From an uncultured delta proteobacterium (lineage in GTDB: Bacteria; RBG-13-61-14; DRUE01): a DNA stretch of 14,669 nucleotides. Below, one piece after another: positions 4,493 to 12,935 of this stretch. Within the stretch, counting starts at the first letter, position 1. Each line of letters begins with the position of its first letter. Location of the stretch: contig CAIYYW010000181.1 of assembly GCA_903930515.1 (NCBI GenBank), forward strand, positions 1 through 14,669, in the 5' to 3' direction. Position numbers and translations under genes: made by a program. The notes under the pieces were generated by a model. That model was not told where the DNA came from. It ran no database searches and saw nothing but the letters and a program-made list of their open reading frames with translations.

Positions 4493-7174
4493 ATGGGCGC
4501 CAAGGAATTGCCCAAAAATTTTGAGCCGAAAAGCGCGGAGAAGCGCTGGTATGACTTTTGGGAAGAGAGCGGATATTTCAAGCCGACCGAGAAGCCGGGG
4601 GCGAAAAATTACTGCATTGTGATCCCGCCCCCCAATGTCACGGGGGTGCTCCATCTCGGACACGCCTTGAACAACACCATCCAGGATGTGCTGATCCGGT
4701 ATCACCGGATGCGGGGAGAGAATGCGCTCTGGCAGCCGGGGATGGATCATGCGGGCATCGCCACTCAGTATGTGGTGAGCAAGGAGTTGGCGAAGGAAGG
4801 CCTGAGCCGCCAGGATTTGGGACGGGACAAATTTATTGAGCGGGTCTGGAAATGGAAAGAGGAAAAAGGCGGACAGATCATTGAACAGCTCAAACGGATG
4901 GGCGCGAGTTGCGACTGGAACCGGACGCGGTTCACGATGGACCAGGGACTATCGCGCGCGGTCAGAGAGGTTTTCGTCCGGCTCTATGAGGAGAAGCTGA
5001 TCTATCGCGGAACTTACCTGGTCAACTGGTGCGTGAGTTGCGGGACCGCGCTGAGCCAGCTGGAAGTGGAATTTAGCGAGAGTGGCGAGCAGGGCCAGCT
5101 CTGGCATATCAAATATCCCTTTGGGGAAGGTCAGGGCGGGGTGGTGGTTGCGACCACCCGTCCGGAGACCTTGCTCGGGGACAGCGCGGTCGCGGTCCAC
5201 CCGGAAGATGACCGGTATCGGGATGTGGTCGGGAAAAGGGTAAAACTGCCGTGCACGGACCGGACTATTCCGGTGATCGCGGACGCTTTTGTGGACCAGG
5301 AATTCGGGACCGGCGCGCTCAAGATCACCCCCGGCCATGATTTCAACGACTACGAGATCGGCTTGCGGCACAAGCTGGAAGTGATCTCGGTGATCGGCAC
5401 GGACGGCAAGATGACCGGCCCGGCCGGGAAGTATCTTGGGATGGACCGGTTTGAATGCCGGAAGCGGATCGTGGAGGATTTGAAGGCGCAGGGATTATTG
5501 GAAAAAATCACTCCCTATCCGGTGCGGCCGGGAAGATGCTACCGCTGTCGGACGGTGGTGGAGCCGACCCTGAGCACGCAGTGGTTCGTGAAGATCAAGC
5601 CCCTGGCCGAGCCGGCGTTGGAAGCGGTTAAGCAGGGGAAATCCCGGATCATCCCGGAGAGCGAGTCCAAGAAATATGTTCACTGGATGGAAAACATCCG
5701 CGACTGGTGCATCTCGCGCCAGATCTGGTGGGGACACCGGATCCCGGCCTGGTATTGCAAGGACTGCGGCGAGATCACGGTCAGCCGGGCCGATCCGAGC
5801 GAATGTTCCCATTGCCATTCCCAAAAAATTGAGCAGGACCCGGATGTGCTGGACACCTGGTTCAGTTCCATGCTCTGGCCCTTCAGCACTTTGGGCTGGC
5901 CGGACCAGACCCCGATCCTGAAACAGTTTTATCCCAACGCCTGCCTGGTCACCGGTTTTGACATCCTTTATTTCTGGGTCGCCCGGATGATGATGATGGG
6001 AATACATTTTATGGGCGAGGTCCCGTTCCGCGAGATCTACCTCCACGGACTGGTCCGGGACGAGCGGGGAGAAAAATTCTCCAAGACCAGGGGCAATGTG
6101 ATAGACCCGCTCGAACTCATTGACGAATACGGCGCGGACACCCTCCGGTTCTCCCTGGTGCTGCTCGCTTTTTATGGAAGGGATTTGAAGCTGAGCAAGA
6201 AGCGGATTGAGGATGTCAAGCATTTCATCAACAAAATTTGGAACGCCTCCAAGTTCGCGCTGAGCCAGTTGGAAGATTTTGATCCCGGCCGACAGAAGGT
6301 TGAGGCATCGGCTCGGAGCCTGGCCGACCAATGGATCTTGAGCCGGCTCCAGCAAGCGATCACGGAAGTGCGCGCCCTGATTGAGGCCTACCGCTTCAGC
6401 GAGGCGGGCCAGGCGATCTATCATTTCATCTGGGACGAATTCTGCGACTGGTATCTGGAATGGGCCAAGCCCGCTTTTTACCGGCCGGAGACCCCGGAGC
6501 AAAAACTGGCCGCTCAGGAGACGATTTGCCGGGTGCTGGATTACGCGCTGCGCCTGCTCCATCCCTTTATGCCGTTCTTAACCGAGGAGCTCTGGCAGAA
6601 CCTTCCCGGACACGGCCCGAGCATAATGATCTCGGAATTCCCGGAGCCGGATCCGGCCCTGGTCAAACCGGAACTGGAAGAGCGGATCAAGGACTTGCAG
6701 GACGCGGTAACCGTGATCCGAAAATTACGCGCGGAGAACCTGGTCCCGCTTTCCGGCCGGGTCAAAGTCCTGATCATCATCAGCGACGATCAAACCCGCG
6801 AATTCTTCGAGCGCAACCGCCACTACCTGGAATGTCCTCCCCAGGTGAATTCGCAGGAATTACTTATTTCAAAGACCGGTCAAAAATCGTCCACCTGCGT
6901 CTCCAGCCCCACCGGCAAGGGAGAAGTGTGCGTGGATTTGGCCGGGCTGGTGGATTTTGACAAGGAGCTCGCGCGGATGCGGAAGGAGCGGGAAAAATTG
7001 GAACAAGGATTGGAACGGGTGGAACAATCGCTGTCCCAACCCGGATTCGCGGAACGCGCCCCCCGCGAGGTGATTGAAAAGCAGATGGCGATCAAGGACG
7101 AGCTTCGGGAAAAATTGGCCACGGTGAAAGAGAACCTGGAACGGATGGGAAAGCTGAAAAGTCAAGGCAAGTGA
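4493..7174 (+). CDS. valS: Valyl-tRNA synthetase
   Basis: A cytoplasmic class I synthetase that charges tRNA-Val and edits mischarged threonine; 893 residues, full length for the bacterial family. Landmarks: PPPNVTGVLHLGHALNNT with the HIGH-type HLGH at 54-57; the editing domain with ATTRPETLLGD (about 220-230) and ITPGHDFNDYEIG; a zinc ribbon Cys422/Cys425 and Cys438/Cys441; RDWCISRQIWWGHRIPAWYC; a KMSKS-type KFSKT at about 528-532; the anticodon-binding domain (FCDWYLEWAKP, LHPFMPFLTEELW); and a C-terminal coiled-coil arm from about 820 to the end. The KMSKS loop reads KFSKT, a variant. The ATG has AGGA 2 nt upstream and GGGAGG 12 nt upstream, neither ideally spaced. It heads a tight run with the amidohydrolase gene 9 nt downstream. 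No T-box leader is visible. Confidence 0.97.
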   Translation: MGAKELPKNFEPKSAEKRWYDFWEESGYFKPTEKPGAKNYCIVIPPPNVTGVLHLGHALNNTIQDVLIRYHRMRGENALWQPGMDHAGIATQYVVSKELAKEGLSRQDLGRDKFIERVWKWKEEKGGQIIEQLKRMGASCDWNRTRFTMDQGLSRAVREVFVRLYEEKLIYRGTYLVNWCVSCGTALSQLEVEFSESGEQGQLWHIKYPFGEGQGGVVVATTRPETLLGDSAVAVHPEDDRYRDVVGKRVKLPCTDRTIPVIADAFVDQEFGTGALKITPGHDFNDYEIGLRHKLEVISVIGTDGKMTGPAGKYLGMDRFECRKRIVEDLKAQGLLEKITPYPVRPGRCYRCRTVVEPTLSTQWFVKIKPLAEPALEAVKQGKSRIIPESESKKYVHWMENIRDWCISRQIWWGHRIPAWYCKDCGEITVSRADPSECSHCHSQKIEQDPDVLDTWFSSMLWPFSTLGWPDQTPILKQFYPNACLVTGFDILYFWVARMMMMGIHFMGEVPFREIYLHGLVRDERGEKFSKTRGNVIDPLELIDEYGADTLRFSLVLLAFYGRDLKLSKKRIEDVKHFINKIWNASKFALSQLEDFDPGRQKVEASARSLADQWILSRLQQAITEVRALIEAYRFSEAGQAIYHFIWDEFCDWYLEWAKPAFYRPETPEQKLAAQETICRVLDYALRLLHPFMPFLTEELWQNLPGHGPSIMISEFPEPDPALVKPELEERIKDLQDAVTVIRKLRAENLVPLSGRVKVLIIISDDQTREFFERNRHYLECPPQVNSQELLISKTGQKSSTCVSSPTGKGEVCVDLAGLVDFDKELARMRKEREKLEQGLERVEQSLSQPGFAERAPREVIEKQMAIKDELREKLATVKENLERMGKLKSQGK

Positions 7175-7183
7175 GGGACTTTG

Positions 7184-8044
7184 ATGGAAAAATTCAAGCT
7201 GGCTTTGGCGCAGATTTCAAGCGAGCCCGGGAACCTGGAAGCGAACCTGAAAAAGATGCTCGGCTACATTGAGCGCGCGGGCAGGGAAGGCGCCCGGATG
7301 ATCGTCTTCCCGGAAATGTGCCTGCCCGGATATATGGTGATGGACGGGAAGGATTTCCATAACTTCTTCGCGCTCGCCACCGATTTCACCGATCCGGCCA
7401 CCGCCCAGCTTCGGAAGGCCGCGGAGAAAAATAATTTGAATATCATCTACGGCGCGTCCACCAAAAGCGCCGAGGTGGAAGGCATTTATTTCAACAGCGC
7501 AATCCTGCTCACGCCGGAAGGGCGGATTGAGGTTTACCACAAGTCGCATCTTCCGACCGGGAACCACGGCGGGTGCGTTTTCTACGAGGGCCTGTACGCC
7601 AAGCACGGAAGCAAATTCCCGGTGATGGAATTAAGCGAAGTCCGGCTCGGGATGCAGGTTTGCTTTGACCTGTTCTTCCCGGAAGTGAGCCGGATCCTCG
7701 CAATCAAGGGCGCGGAGTTGATCGTGAACATCTCGGCCGCGCCGGTTAGCAGCAAAATGAGCTTTGACCGGATTCTTCCGGCCCGGGCGCTGGAAAACGC
7801 CTGTTATTTCGCCTATGTTAATGTGGTGGGGCAGCAAAAGGGAATAAACTTTTTCGGGCACAGCCGGGTCCTGAACCCGCTCGGAATGCCGGTGCTGGAG
7901 CTGTCGCCGGACAAGGAAGATTTCGGCGTCGCCGAGTTGGATCCGGGGCTTCTGGCCGGGTTGCGCAGGCAGTTGGATATGCTCCGGGACCGCGCCCGCC
8001 GTCCGGAAATTTATTGGGAACTGTGCGAGGATTTCGGAGAATAA
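7184..8044 (+). CDS. Nitrilase-superfamily carbon-nitrogen hydrolase
   Basis: 286 residues, a single nitrilase-type domain that hydrolyses amides or related C-N bonds. The Glu-Lys-Cys triad is intact: Glu44 in VFPEMCLPGY, Lys120 in VYHKSHLP and Cys160 in GMQVCFDLFFPE. No signal peptide, glutamine-dependent synthetase domain or apolipoprotein transferase membrane region is present, so it is a stand-alone cytoplasmic enzyme; the substrate cannot be read from sequence. The frame also offers TTG at 7181, but ATG at 7184 has GAGGG 6 nt upstream. It follows valS by 9 nt and its stop codon abuts the start of the small Cys-rich gene, suggesting co-expression with both. Confidence 0.9.
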   Translation: MEKFKLALAQISSEPGNLEANLKKMLGYIERAGREGARMIVFPEMCLPGYMVMDGKDFHNFFALATDFTDPATAQLRKAAEKNNLNIIYGASTKSAEVEGIYFNSAILLTPEGRIEVYHKSHLPTGNHGGCVFYEGLYAKHGSKFPVMELSEVRLGMQVCFDLFFPEVSRILAIKGAELIVNISAAPVSSKMSFDRILPARALENACYFAYVNVVGQQKGINFFGHSRVLNPLGMPVLELSPDKEDFGVAELDPGLLAGLRRQLDMLRDRARRPEIYWELCEDFGE

Positions 8045-8281
8045 ATGGGATCGCTGGAACTAAAGAGTACTGAACCCGGTTGGGCGGAAGAAAAACTGGA
8101 ATGCCCGGTGGCCCTCCAAACCGTCCGGGTAAAGCGGTTTTATCATTTCTTCTCCCGCGGCTGCTGCTCCACTTACAGCTATAACTCCGGGATCTTTTGC
8201 GAACTTGAAGAGGAATGCAAGAAGCTCGCAAAATACGACCGATGCCCGCTCTTAAAGGAGATGATTGAGAGCGATGAATAA
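8045..8281 (+). CDS. Small Cys-rich protein of unknown function
   Basis: 78 residues; I do not recognise the family. It has six cysteines (20, 40, 41, 52, 58, 67) in a CC-x10-C-x5-C-x8-C arrangement plus one upstream, in an amphipathic, charged background (RFYHFFSRGCCSTYSYNSG, then FCELEEECKKLAKYDRCPLL). No signal peptide or membrane segment is seen, so disulfides are less likely than metal or Fe-S binding; that is an inference. The ATG follows the amidohydrolase stop directly with GGAG 5 nt upstream, and its end overlaps the sulfatase-fold gene. The tight packing and well-placed ribosome site support it as a real gene. Confidence 0.78.
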   Translation: MGSLELKSTEPGWAEEKLECPVALQTVRVKRFYHFFSRGCCSTYSYNSGIFCELEEECKKLAKYDRCPLLKEMIESDE

Positions 8282-10307
8282 GGTTGGAAACAACAAACTT
8301 GCCCGGCTCGGGATCGGGCTGCTGCTGGCCGGGATCATTCTCGGCGCCTGCTCCAAGCAGCCCGAGTTCAATATCCTCCTGCTCACGCTGGACACCACCC
8401 GGGCAGACCATCTCCGCTGTTACGGATACCGCAATATTGAAACCCCGGCCTTGAACAGCCTGGCCCGGGAAGGGGTCTATTTCCTCCGGGCTTACGCCCC
8501 CAACCCGCTCACCCTTCCGGCCCATACCACCATCCTGTCCGGAACCTTGCCCCTTTACCACGGCGTCCTGGACAACGGCGGTTTCATCGTCCCGGACCAA
8601 CTTTTGCTCCTGCCCGAAGTCCTGAAACAGAACGGATATGTCACCGGAGCTTTTGTCAGCGCCGCGATTTTAAAAAAGGATTTCCACCTCAACCAGGGAT
8701 TTGACTATTGGGACGAACTAGGGATTAACCCCCAGCCCCAGATGCATATGCTGGTGGCGGAGCGGAAAGCCGACGCCACCACCGACGCCGCGATCAAATG
8801 GCTGGATCAACATGGAGACCGCAAGCGCTGGTTCTTATGGGTGCATTATTACGATCCGCACAAGGAATATAACCCGCCCGAGCCGTACCGGAAGCTTTAT
8901 TATTTCGACCCCTACGCCGGCGAGATCGCTTTTATGGACAGCCAGATCAGCCGGTTGTTTGAAGAGCTCAAGCGGAAAAATCTCTACGACCATACCATCA
9001 TCATCGCCATCGGAGACCACGGCGAGAGCTTGGGCGAGCACGACGAGCCGACCCATTTTGTCTTTCTCTACGAAGCCACCCAACGGGTGCCCTTCCTGGT
9101 CCGGATTCCGGGATTGCCAAAACCGGGACGGCCGCTCCTGAAGGTGGTCAGTCAGATTGACCTCTTTCCCACCGTGCTGGATCTGGTTTCCATCAAAAGC
9201 CCGGACCAAGCCCAAGGCCGAAGCCTGAAAAATTTGATCTACGGAAAAGAAGCCGACGAAAAGACCGGGTCGGTTTTTATGGAATCCCACTTCCCCTATC
9301 TCCATTTCGGATGGAGCGAACTTTTCGCCCTGGTCTCCGATCATTATAAATATGTCCAGGCGCCCAAGCCCGAGCTATACGACCTGGCCCTGGACCCGCA
9401 TGAGTTGAACAATATCGCGGACAAAAATCCCAAGCAGGTCAAAGAATTTGATTTCCAGGTGGAACAGATCAAGAAGCAAAGCCTGATCCGGAACCTGTCC
9501 AAACAGGCCGCAACCGGCGCGCAGTTGGACCAGGAAACCCGCCGGCAGATCGTCGCGCTCGGCTATCTGCCCTCGGTCGTCAGCCCGGCGAACGCGGAAA
9601 AGGCCCGGAAAAAGAATCCCCGGGATTACGCGGCCCTGCTCGCGGTGGCGATTGACGCGATGAACGACCTGGTGATGGACCGCAACCAGGCGCTCCTGGA
9701 CAAGTCGGAAATCATCCTCGCCCGCGACCCGGAAAACCTGCTCGCCCTCCGCTTGAAGGCCAACGCCTTGTTCGCCCTGGGGCAATACCGGGAGGGGGTG
9801 GAATGGATCAAGCATTCCTTTGAGCTTGTCGGCGAGAGCGGAGACCTGGAGGCCATCCTCGGGACCTGCTATCTCCGCTTGCAGCAGAACCAGGACGCCC
9901 AGGCCGCGTTTGAAAGAACCCTCAAACTCACCCCCGATGATGTAATGTCGCGCTATTACCTGGCCCGGCTTTATCTCATCCAGGGGCGGGCGGACGACGG
10001 GCTCAAGCTGATTGATCAAGGGAAGATGCGCGAGCAAGCGGTTGGACATTTGTTCATGGCCAATTACTATCTCGCCCAGGACCGGCCGGGCCGGGCCGAG
10101 GCCGAGTTTGAGCGAGCCCTGGAAATGGCGCCCACCGCCCCGCTGACCAAGGTGGATTATGGCGCATATTTATTGAATAAGGGGAACGCGAAAAAGGCGC
10201 TGCAATTATTTATGGAGGCGGAAAAGGCGGACCCGACCCTGAAAATGGACGCCCATATTCAAAAGGCCAAGGAACAGGCGAGGGAGATGATTGAGAAAGG
10301 CACTTGA
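8274..10307 (+). CDS. Sulfatase-fold (alkaline phosphatase superfamily) TPR lipoprotein
   Basis: 677 residues. The N-terminus has a signal segment and lipobox (LLAGIILGAC, lipid-modified Cys26), so it is predicted to be membrane-anchored outside the cytoplasm. A sulfatase/phosphoesterase-type domain spans about 33-385: metal ligands in LLTLDTTRADHL (Asp40), nucleophile region NPLTLPAHTTILSG, and GDHGESLGEHDE (Asp248, His249). The nucleophile position is Thr80 (T-L-P-A-H), not the Cys or Ser converted to formylglycine in true sulfatases, so a phospho-transfer or phosphodiester activity is more plausible than sulfate hydrolysis. The remainder (about 430-670) is TPR-like helical repeats (LKANALFALGQYREGVEWI, YYLARLYLIQGRADDGLKLI, NYYLAQDRPGRAEAEFERAL). 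TTG at 8265 has an AGGAG 4 nt upstream and is an alternative start. It overlaps the small Cys-rich gene. Confidence 0.87.
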   Translation: MNKVGNNKLARLGIGLLLAGIILGACSKQPEFNILLLTLDTTRADHLRCYGYRNIETPALNSLAREGVYFLRAYAPNPLTLPAHTTILSGTLPLYHGVLDNGGFIVPDQLLLLPEVLKQNGYVTGAFVSAAILKKDFHLNQGFDYWDELGINPQPQMHMLVAERKADATTDAAIKWLDQHGDRKRWFLWVHYYDPHKEYNPPEPYRKLYYFDPYAGEIAFMDSQISRLFEELKRKNLYDHTIIIAIGDHGESLGEHDEPTHFVFLYEATQRVPFLVRIPGLPKPGRPLLKVVSQIDLFPTVLDLVSIKSPDQAQGRSLKNLIYGKEADEKTGSVFMESHFPYLHFGWSELFALVSDHYKYVQAPKPELYDLALDPHELNNIADKNPKQVKEFDFQVEQIKKQSLIRNLSKQAATGAQLDQETRRQIVALGYLPSVVSPANAEKARKKNPRDYAALLAVAIDAMNDLVMDRNQALLDKSEIILARDPENLLALRLKANALFALGQYREGVEWIKHSFELVGESGDLEAILGTCYLRLQQNQDAQAAFERTLKLTPDDVMSRYYLARLYLIQGRADDGLKLIDQGKMREQAVGHLFMANYYLAQDRPGRAEAEFERALEMAPTAPLTKVDYGAYLLNKGNAKKALQLFMEAEKADPTLKMDAHIQKAKEQAREMIEKGT

Positions 10308-10352
10308 TTTATTCCGATTTTTATTTATCATCAGAAAAGAGGAGTAACGGGA

Positions 10353-10598
10353 ATGAAAGAGAAAATTCATCCGAAATACGGACCGGTCAGGTTTGAATGC
10401 GCCTGCGGGAATGTGATTGAAACCCAGTCCACCCGCCAAGGCACGATCAAGGTGGAAATCTGTTCCGCCTGCCACCCGATCTTTACCGGCACGCAGAAAT
10501 TGGTGGATTCGGCCGGCCGGGTGGAAAAATTCTTGAGGAAATATGAGAAGAAGACCAAGGTGGCCAAGAAAAAGGAACAGCCTCCGAAAGAATCCTAG
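10353..10598 (+). CDS. rpmE: 50S ribosomal protein L31 (zinc-binding type)
   Basis: 81 residues of the large ribosomal subunit protein L31. [20 protein letters not shown] and [19 protein letters not shown] are family hallmarks. Cys16, Cys18, Cys37 and Cys40 form the zinc site, so this is the Cys-containing (zinc-replete) form. The C-terminus is a lysine-rich tail. GAGGAG lies about 8 nt before the ATG. The gene ends in TAG, a codon read by RF1, whose gene is next. A strong hairpin with a T-tract separates the two. Rho, often the upstream neighbour of rpmE in other bacteria, is instead 9 kb away on the other strand. Confidence 0.96.
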   Translation: MKEKIHPKYGPVRFECACGNVIETQSTRQGTIKVEICSACHPIFTGTQKLVDSAGRVEKFLRKYEKKTKVAKKKEQPPKES

Positions 10599-10615
10599 TT
10601 TAAGGGACGGAGTTC

Positions 10616-10650
10616 AGCCGCGGGCTCGTTTTCGGGCCTGCGGCTTTTTT
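10616..10650 (+). terminator. Intrinsic terminator between rpmE and prfA
   Basis: AGCCGCGGGCTCG (10616-10628) pairs along its whole length with 10633-10645 (two G-U pairs) around a TTTT loop, giving a 13-bp GC-rich stem, and the following bases continue a T-run to 10650. It is the clearest terminator in the window. Only 23 nt separate its T-tract from the prfA start codon, so it may act as an attenuator for prfA-prmC rather than a complete stop. Confidence 0.88.
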
Positions 10651-10673
10651 CATTTTGTAAGCGGGGAAAGCTG

Positions 10674-11786
10674 ATGAATTTTTCGGGCAGATTGGAAGAG
10701 TTGGAAAAAAAATTCCTGGCCATTGAGCAAGAGCTGACCCAGCCGGAGGTGTTCTCAGACCGCGTCAAATCCCTCCGGCTCAGCCGATCCCTGGCCGAGC
10801 TCCGGCCGGTGGTGGAAAAATTCCGGGTCTTTCAAAAACTGGATCGGGAGCTTGAGGGGAATAAGAATTTGCTTCAGGGCCAGGACCGGGAATTGGCCGA
10901 GCTGGTCAAGGCCGAGCTTCCGGGACTGGAGCGCCAGAAGCAGGTCCTGGAGCAGGAACTGAAGGAAATGTTGGTGCCTCCGGACCCGGATGACGCCAAG
11001 AACGCCATCCTGGAAATCCGGGCCGGAACCGGCGGAAACGAGGCCGCGCTCTTTGTCCGCGAGCTGTTTGAAATGTATCAAAAATGGCTGGAGAAAAAAG
11101 GGTTGCGCATATCCATCCTCAATCATCATTCCACCGACCTGGGCGGGTTCAAGGAGATCATCTCCCAGGTGGAAGGCGCCGGGGCTTACGGTTGGTTCAA
11201 ATTTGAAAGCGGCGTGCACCGGGTCCAGCGCGTGCCCGCCACCGAGGCCCAGGGACGGATTCATACCTCCACCGTAACGGTCGCGGTGCTTCCGGAAGCG
11301 GAAGAGGTGGACCTCCAGGTCAATGAATCCGAGCTTCGAGTGGATGTCTATCACTCGCAGGGACCGGGCGGGCAAGGGGTCAATACCACCGACTCCGCGG
11401 TCAGGATCACCCACCTCCCCAGCGGGATGGTGGTCACCTGCCAGGACGAGCGAAGCCAGCATAAGAACAAGGCGCGCGCGTTCAAAATTCTCAAGGCCCG
11501 GCTCCTGGAAATGGAAAAGGAAAAACAACGGTCCCAGCGGGAGGGGATCCGGAGGTCCCAGGTCGGAAGCGGGGAGCGCGCGGAAAAAATCCGCACCTAC
11601 AATTTTCCCCAAAACCGCGTCACCGATCATCGCGTCAATGTCACCCTTTACCAGCTTGACCGGGTTATGGAGGGGAACCTGGACGAGTTGGTGGATACGC
11701 TCCGATCCGGTGAAAAAGCGGACAAACTAGCCGAGTTTGAAAAAGAGCCGCGGGGCGGTCTTGAAAGAAACCAAGCCCGGACCTGA
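10674..11786 (+). CDS. prfA: Peptide chain release factor 1
   Basis: 370 residues, normal for RF1, which recognises UAA and UAG in the ribosomal A site and triggers peptide release. The stop-codon tripeptide is PAT in [18 protein letters not shown], the RF1 form rather than the SPF of RF2. The catalytic GGQ is in [18 protein letters not shown], followed by the [12 protein letters not shown] segment and a C-terminal tail. The N-terminal third is helical and coiled-coil like. The ATG at 10674 is preceded only by a loose purine stretch (GGGGAAAG); an in-frame stop shortly upstream excludes a longer form. It overlaps prmC, whose product methylates the GGQ glutamine. Confidence 0.97.
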   Translation: MNFSGRLEELEKKFLAIEQELTQPEVFSDRVKSLRLSRSLAELRPVVEKFRVFQKLDRELEGNKNLLQGQDRELAELVKAELPGLERQKQVLEQELKEMLVPPDPDDAKNAILEIRAGTGGNEAALFVRELFEMYQKWLEKKGLRISILNHHSTDLGGFKEIISQVEGAGAYGWFKFESGVHRVQRVPATEAQGRIHTSTVTVAVLPEAEEVDLQVNESELRVDVYHSQGPGGQGVNTTDSAVRITHLPSGMVVTCQDERSQHKNKARAFKILKARLLEMEKEKQRSQREGIRRSQVGSGERAEKIRTYNFPQNRVTDHRVNVTLYQLDRVMEGNLDELVDTLRSGEKADKLAEFEKEPRGGLERNQART

Positions 11787-12636
11787 GAGAGTCGGAAAAG
11801 TTCTCAGGGAAATAGGCTCCCGTCTCCAAACCGCGGGCGTGGACCGTCCCCAGCTGGAATCCGAATTGATTTTATCCCAGGCGCTTTCCATCCCGGCCGC
11901 CCAGCTTTATCTGGAACCGGAGAGGATCCTGGAAAATTCCATTCGCGCTCAAATTGAGTCCTGGACGCAAGAGCGGCTAACAAGGAAACCCCTCGCTTAC
12001 ATCATCGGCAAGGCCTGGTTCAGGGAAATAGAATTGGAAATCAATCCCGCGGTCCTGATCCCCCGGCCGGAAACCGAACTCCTGGTGGAACAAGCGCTCC
12101 GGATCATCCAATCCGAGACCGCGGTCAAAACCATCCTTGACCTGGCAACCGGGTCCGGAGCCATCATCCTCAGCCTGGCCCGGGAGCTGGAAAAATCCAA
12201 CCCGGATTTGCAATTCTTCGCCTCGGATATTTCCGGCCGGGCGCTTTCGCTCGCGCGCAAGAACGCCCAACGGCTCCGGCTTGGGGACCGGATCCAATTC
12301 CGGGCCGGCGACTGGTTCCAGCCTTTTCCCGGCCAAAAATTCCACCTGATCGTTTGTAATCCGCCTTACATTTCAGAGGAGGAGCTCCCGGGCCTGATGC
12401 CGGAGGTGAGCCGGTATGAGCCGAAGCTCGCGCTCAACGGGGGAAAGCAAGGGCTGGAGTTGATCCAAAAGGTTTTGGCCGAAGCGCCGGACCATCTGGA
12501 CCGGCCCGGCCGGCTGGTCTTGGAAATCGGAATGGGGCAGGCGGAAAAATTGCCGGAAATAAAAACCAGCCTCAAGCTTCAGAAATTAGTCAAGGATTTC
12601 GCCGGCATTGACCGGATCGCGATTTTCCGGCTTTGA
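11761..12636 (+). CDS. prmC: Release factor glutamine N5-methyltransferase
   Basis: About 291 residues from TTG at 11761. It transfers a methyl group from S-adenosylmethionine to the GGQ glutamine of release factors. The N-terminal helical substrate-binding domain (LREIGSRLQTAGVDRPQLESELILSQAL) is followed by the Rossmann methyltransferase domain with AdoMet motif ILDLATGSGAIILSLA, the acidic FFASDISG, and the catalytic NPPY in LIVCNPPYISEEELPG. Both candidate starts are TTG: 11737 (8 residues longer) and 11761; the latter has GGGG about 5 nt upstream and gives a more typical N-terminus. Either way it overlaps the prfA end (26 or 50 nt), implying coupled translation with its substrate. Confidence 0.95.
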   Translation: MKETKPGPERVGKVLREIGSRLQTAGVDRPQLESELILSQALSIPAAQLYLEPERILENSIRAQIESWTQERLTRKPLAYIIGKAWFREIELEINPAVLIPRPETELLVEQALRIIQSETAVKTILDLATGSGAIILSLARELEKSNPDLQFFASDISGRALSLARKNAQRLRLGDRIQFRAGDWFQPFPGQKFHLIVCNPPYISEEELPGLMPEVSRYEPKLALNGGKQGLELIQKVLAEAPDHLDRPGRLVLEIGMGQAEKLPEIKTSLKLQKLVKDFAGIDRIAIFRL

Positions 12637-12691
12637 TTTTTTCCTGAAATGTTAGACCTGAGATTAAAGCGAAGGGCAATCGCTCTTTGCC

Positions 12692-12922
12692 TTATCCTTT
12701 GCCGCAGCCGGAGCAGGAACCGGACGAGCAAGAACCACAGGAGGAAGACGCGGATGAGGACCTGAATTTTTCCCCGCTCTTGTGCGCAAACACGCTCAGT
12801 TTTTTTTCCACCTTGCCGGACTTGCAGGCCGGGCAACAAACCTTTTCCGCGCAACTCCTGACCAGTTCTTCAAATTCTTTCCGGCACTTCTTACATCTAT
12901 ATTCAAACAGCGGCATCTCCAT
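12692..12922 (-). CDS. FmdB-family zinc-ribbon protein
   Basis: 76 residues. The N-terminus MPLFEYRCKKCRKEFEELV with a later CCPACKSGKVEKKLS forms the zinc-ribbon (CxxC...CxxC) of the FmdB/CxxC_CxxC_SSSS family, small proteins often annotated as putative regulators but without an established general function. The tail is Ser, Gly and Cys rich (CGSCSSGSCSGCGKG), adding five cysteines. The first ATG (12922) directly follows an AGGAGGAGGA tract; a second ATG at 12916 is equally plausible by spacing. It is convergent with prmC and divergent from the membrane-TPR gene. A near-consensus promoter lies just upstream. Confidence 0.9.
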   Translation of the reverse strand: MEMPLFEYRCKKCRKEFEELVRSCAEKVCCPACKSGKVEKKLSVFAHKSGEKFRSSSASSSCGSCSSGSCSGCGKG

Positions 12923-12935
12923 TCCTCCTCCTAAA

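Noticed and set aside
5495-6562. 355-residue minus-strand open frame inside valS
   Set aside because: It is antisense to a well-conserved catalytic gene and shows no domain or start signal; a GC-rich shadow.
7818-8600. 260-residue minus-strand open frame across the Cys-rich and sulfatase-fold genes
   Set aside because: It spans the boundaries of three tightly packed plus-strand genes and has no family resemblance.
8274-10307. Annotation as a classical sulfatase
   Set aside because: The Cys/Ser-x-Pro-x-Arg formylglycine signature is absent; Thr is at the nucleophile position.
12600-12690. Terminator between the convergent prmC and FmdB-type genes
   Set aside because: Short imperfect stems (GCCGG/CCGGC with a 21-nt loop before TTTGATTTTTT, and AAAGCGA/TCGCTCTTT) are present, but stems of 4-5 bp with large loops or bulges are too weak to call.
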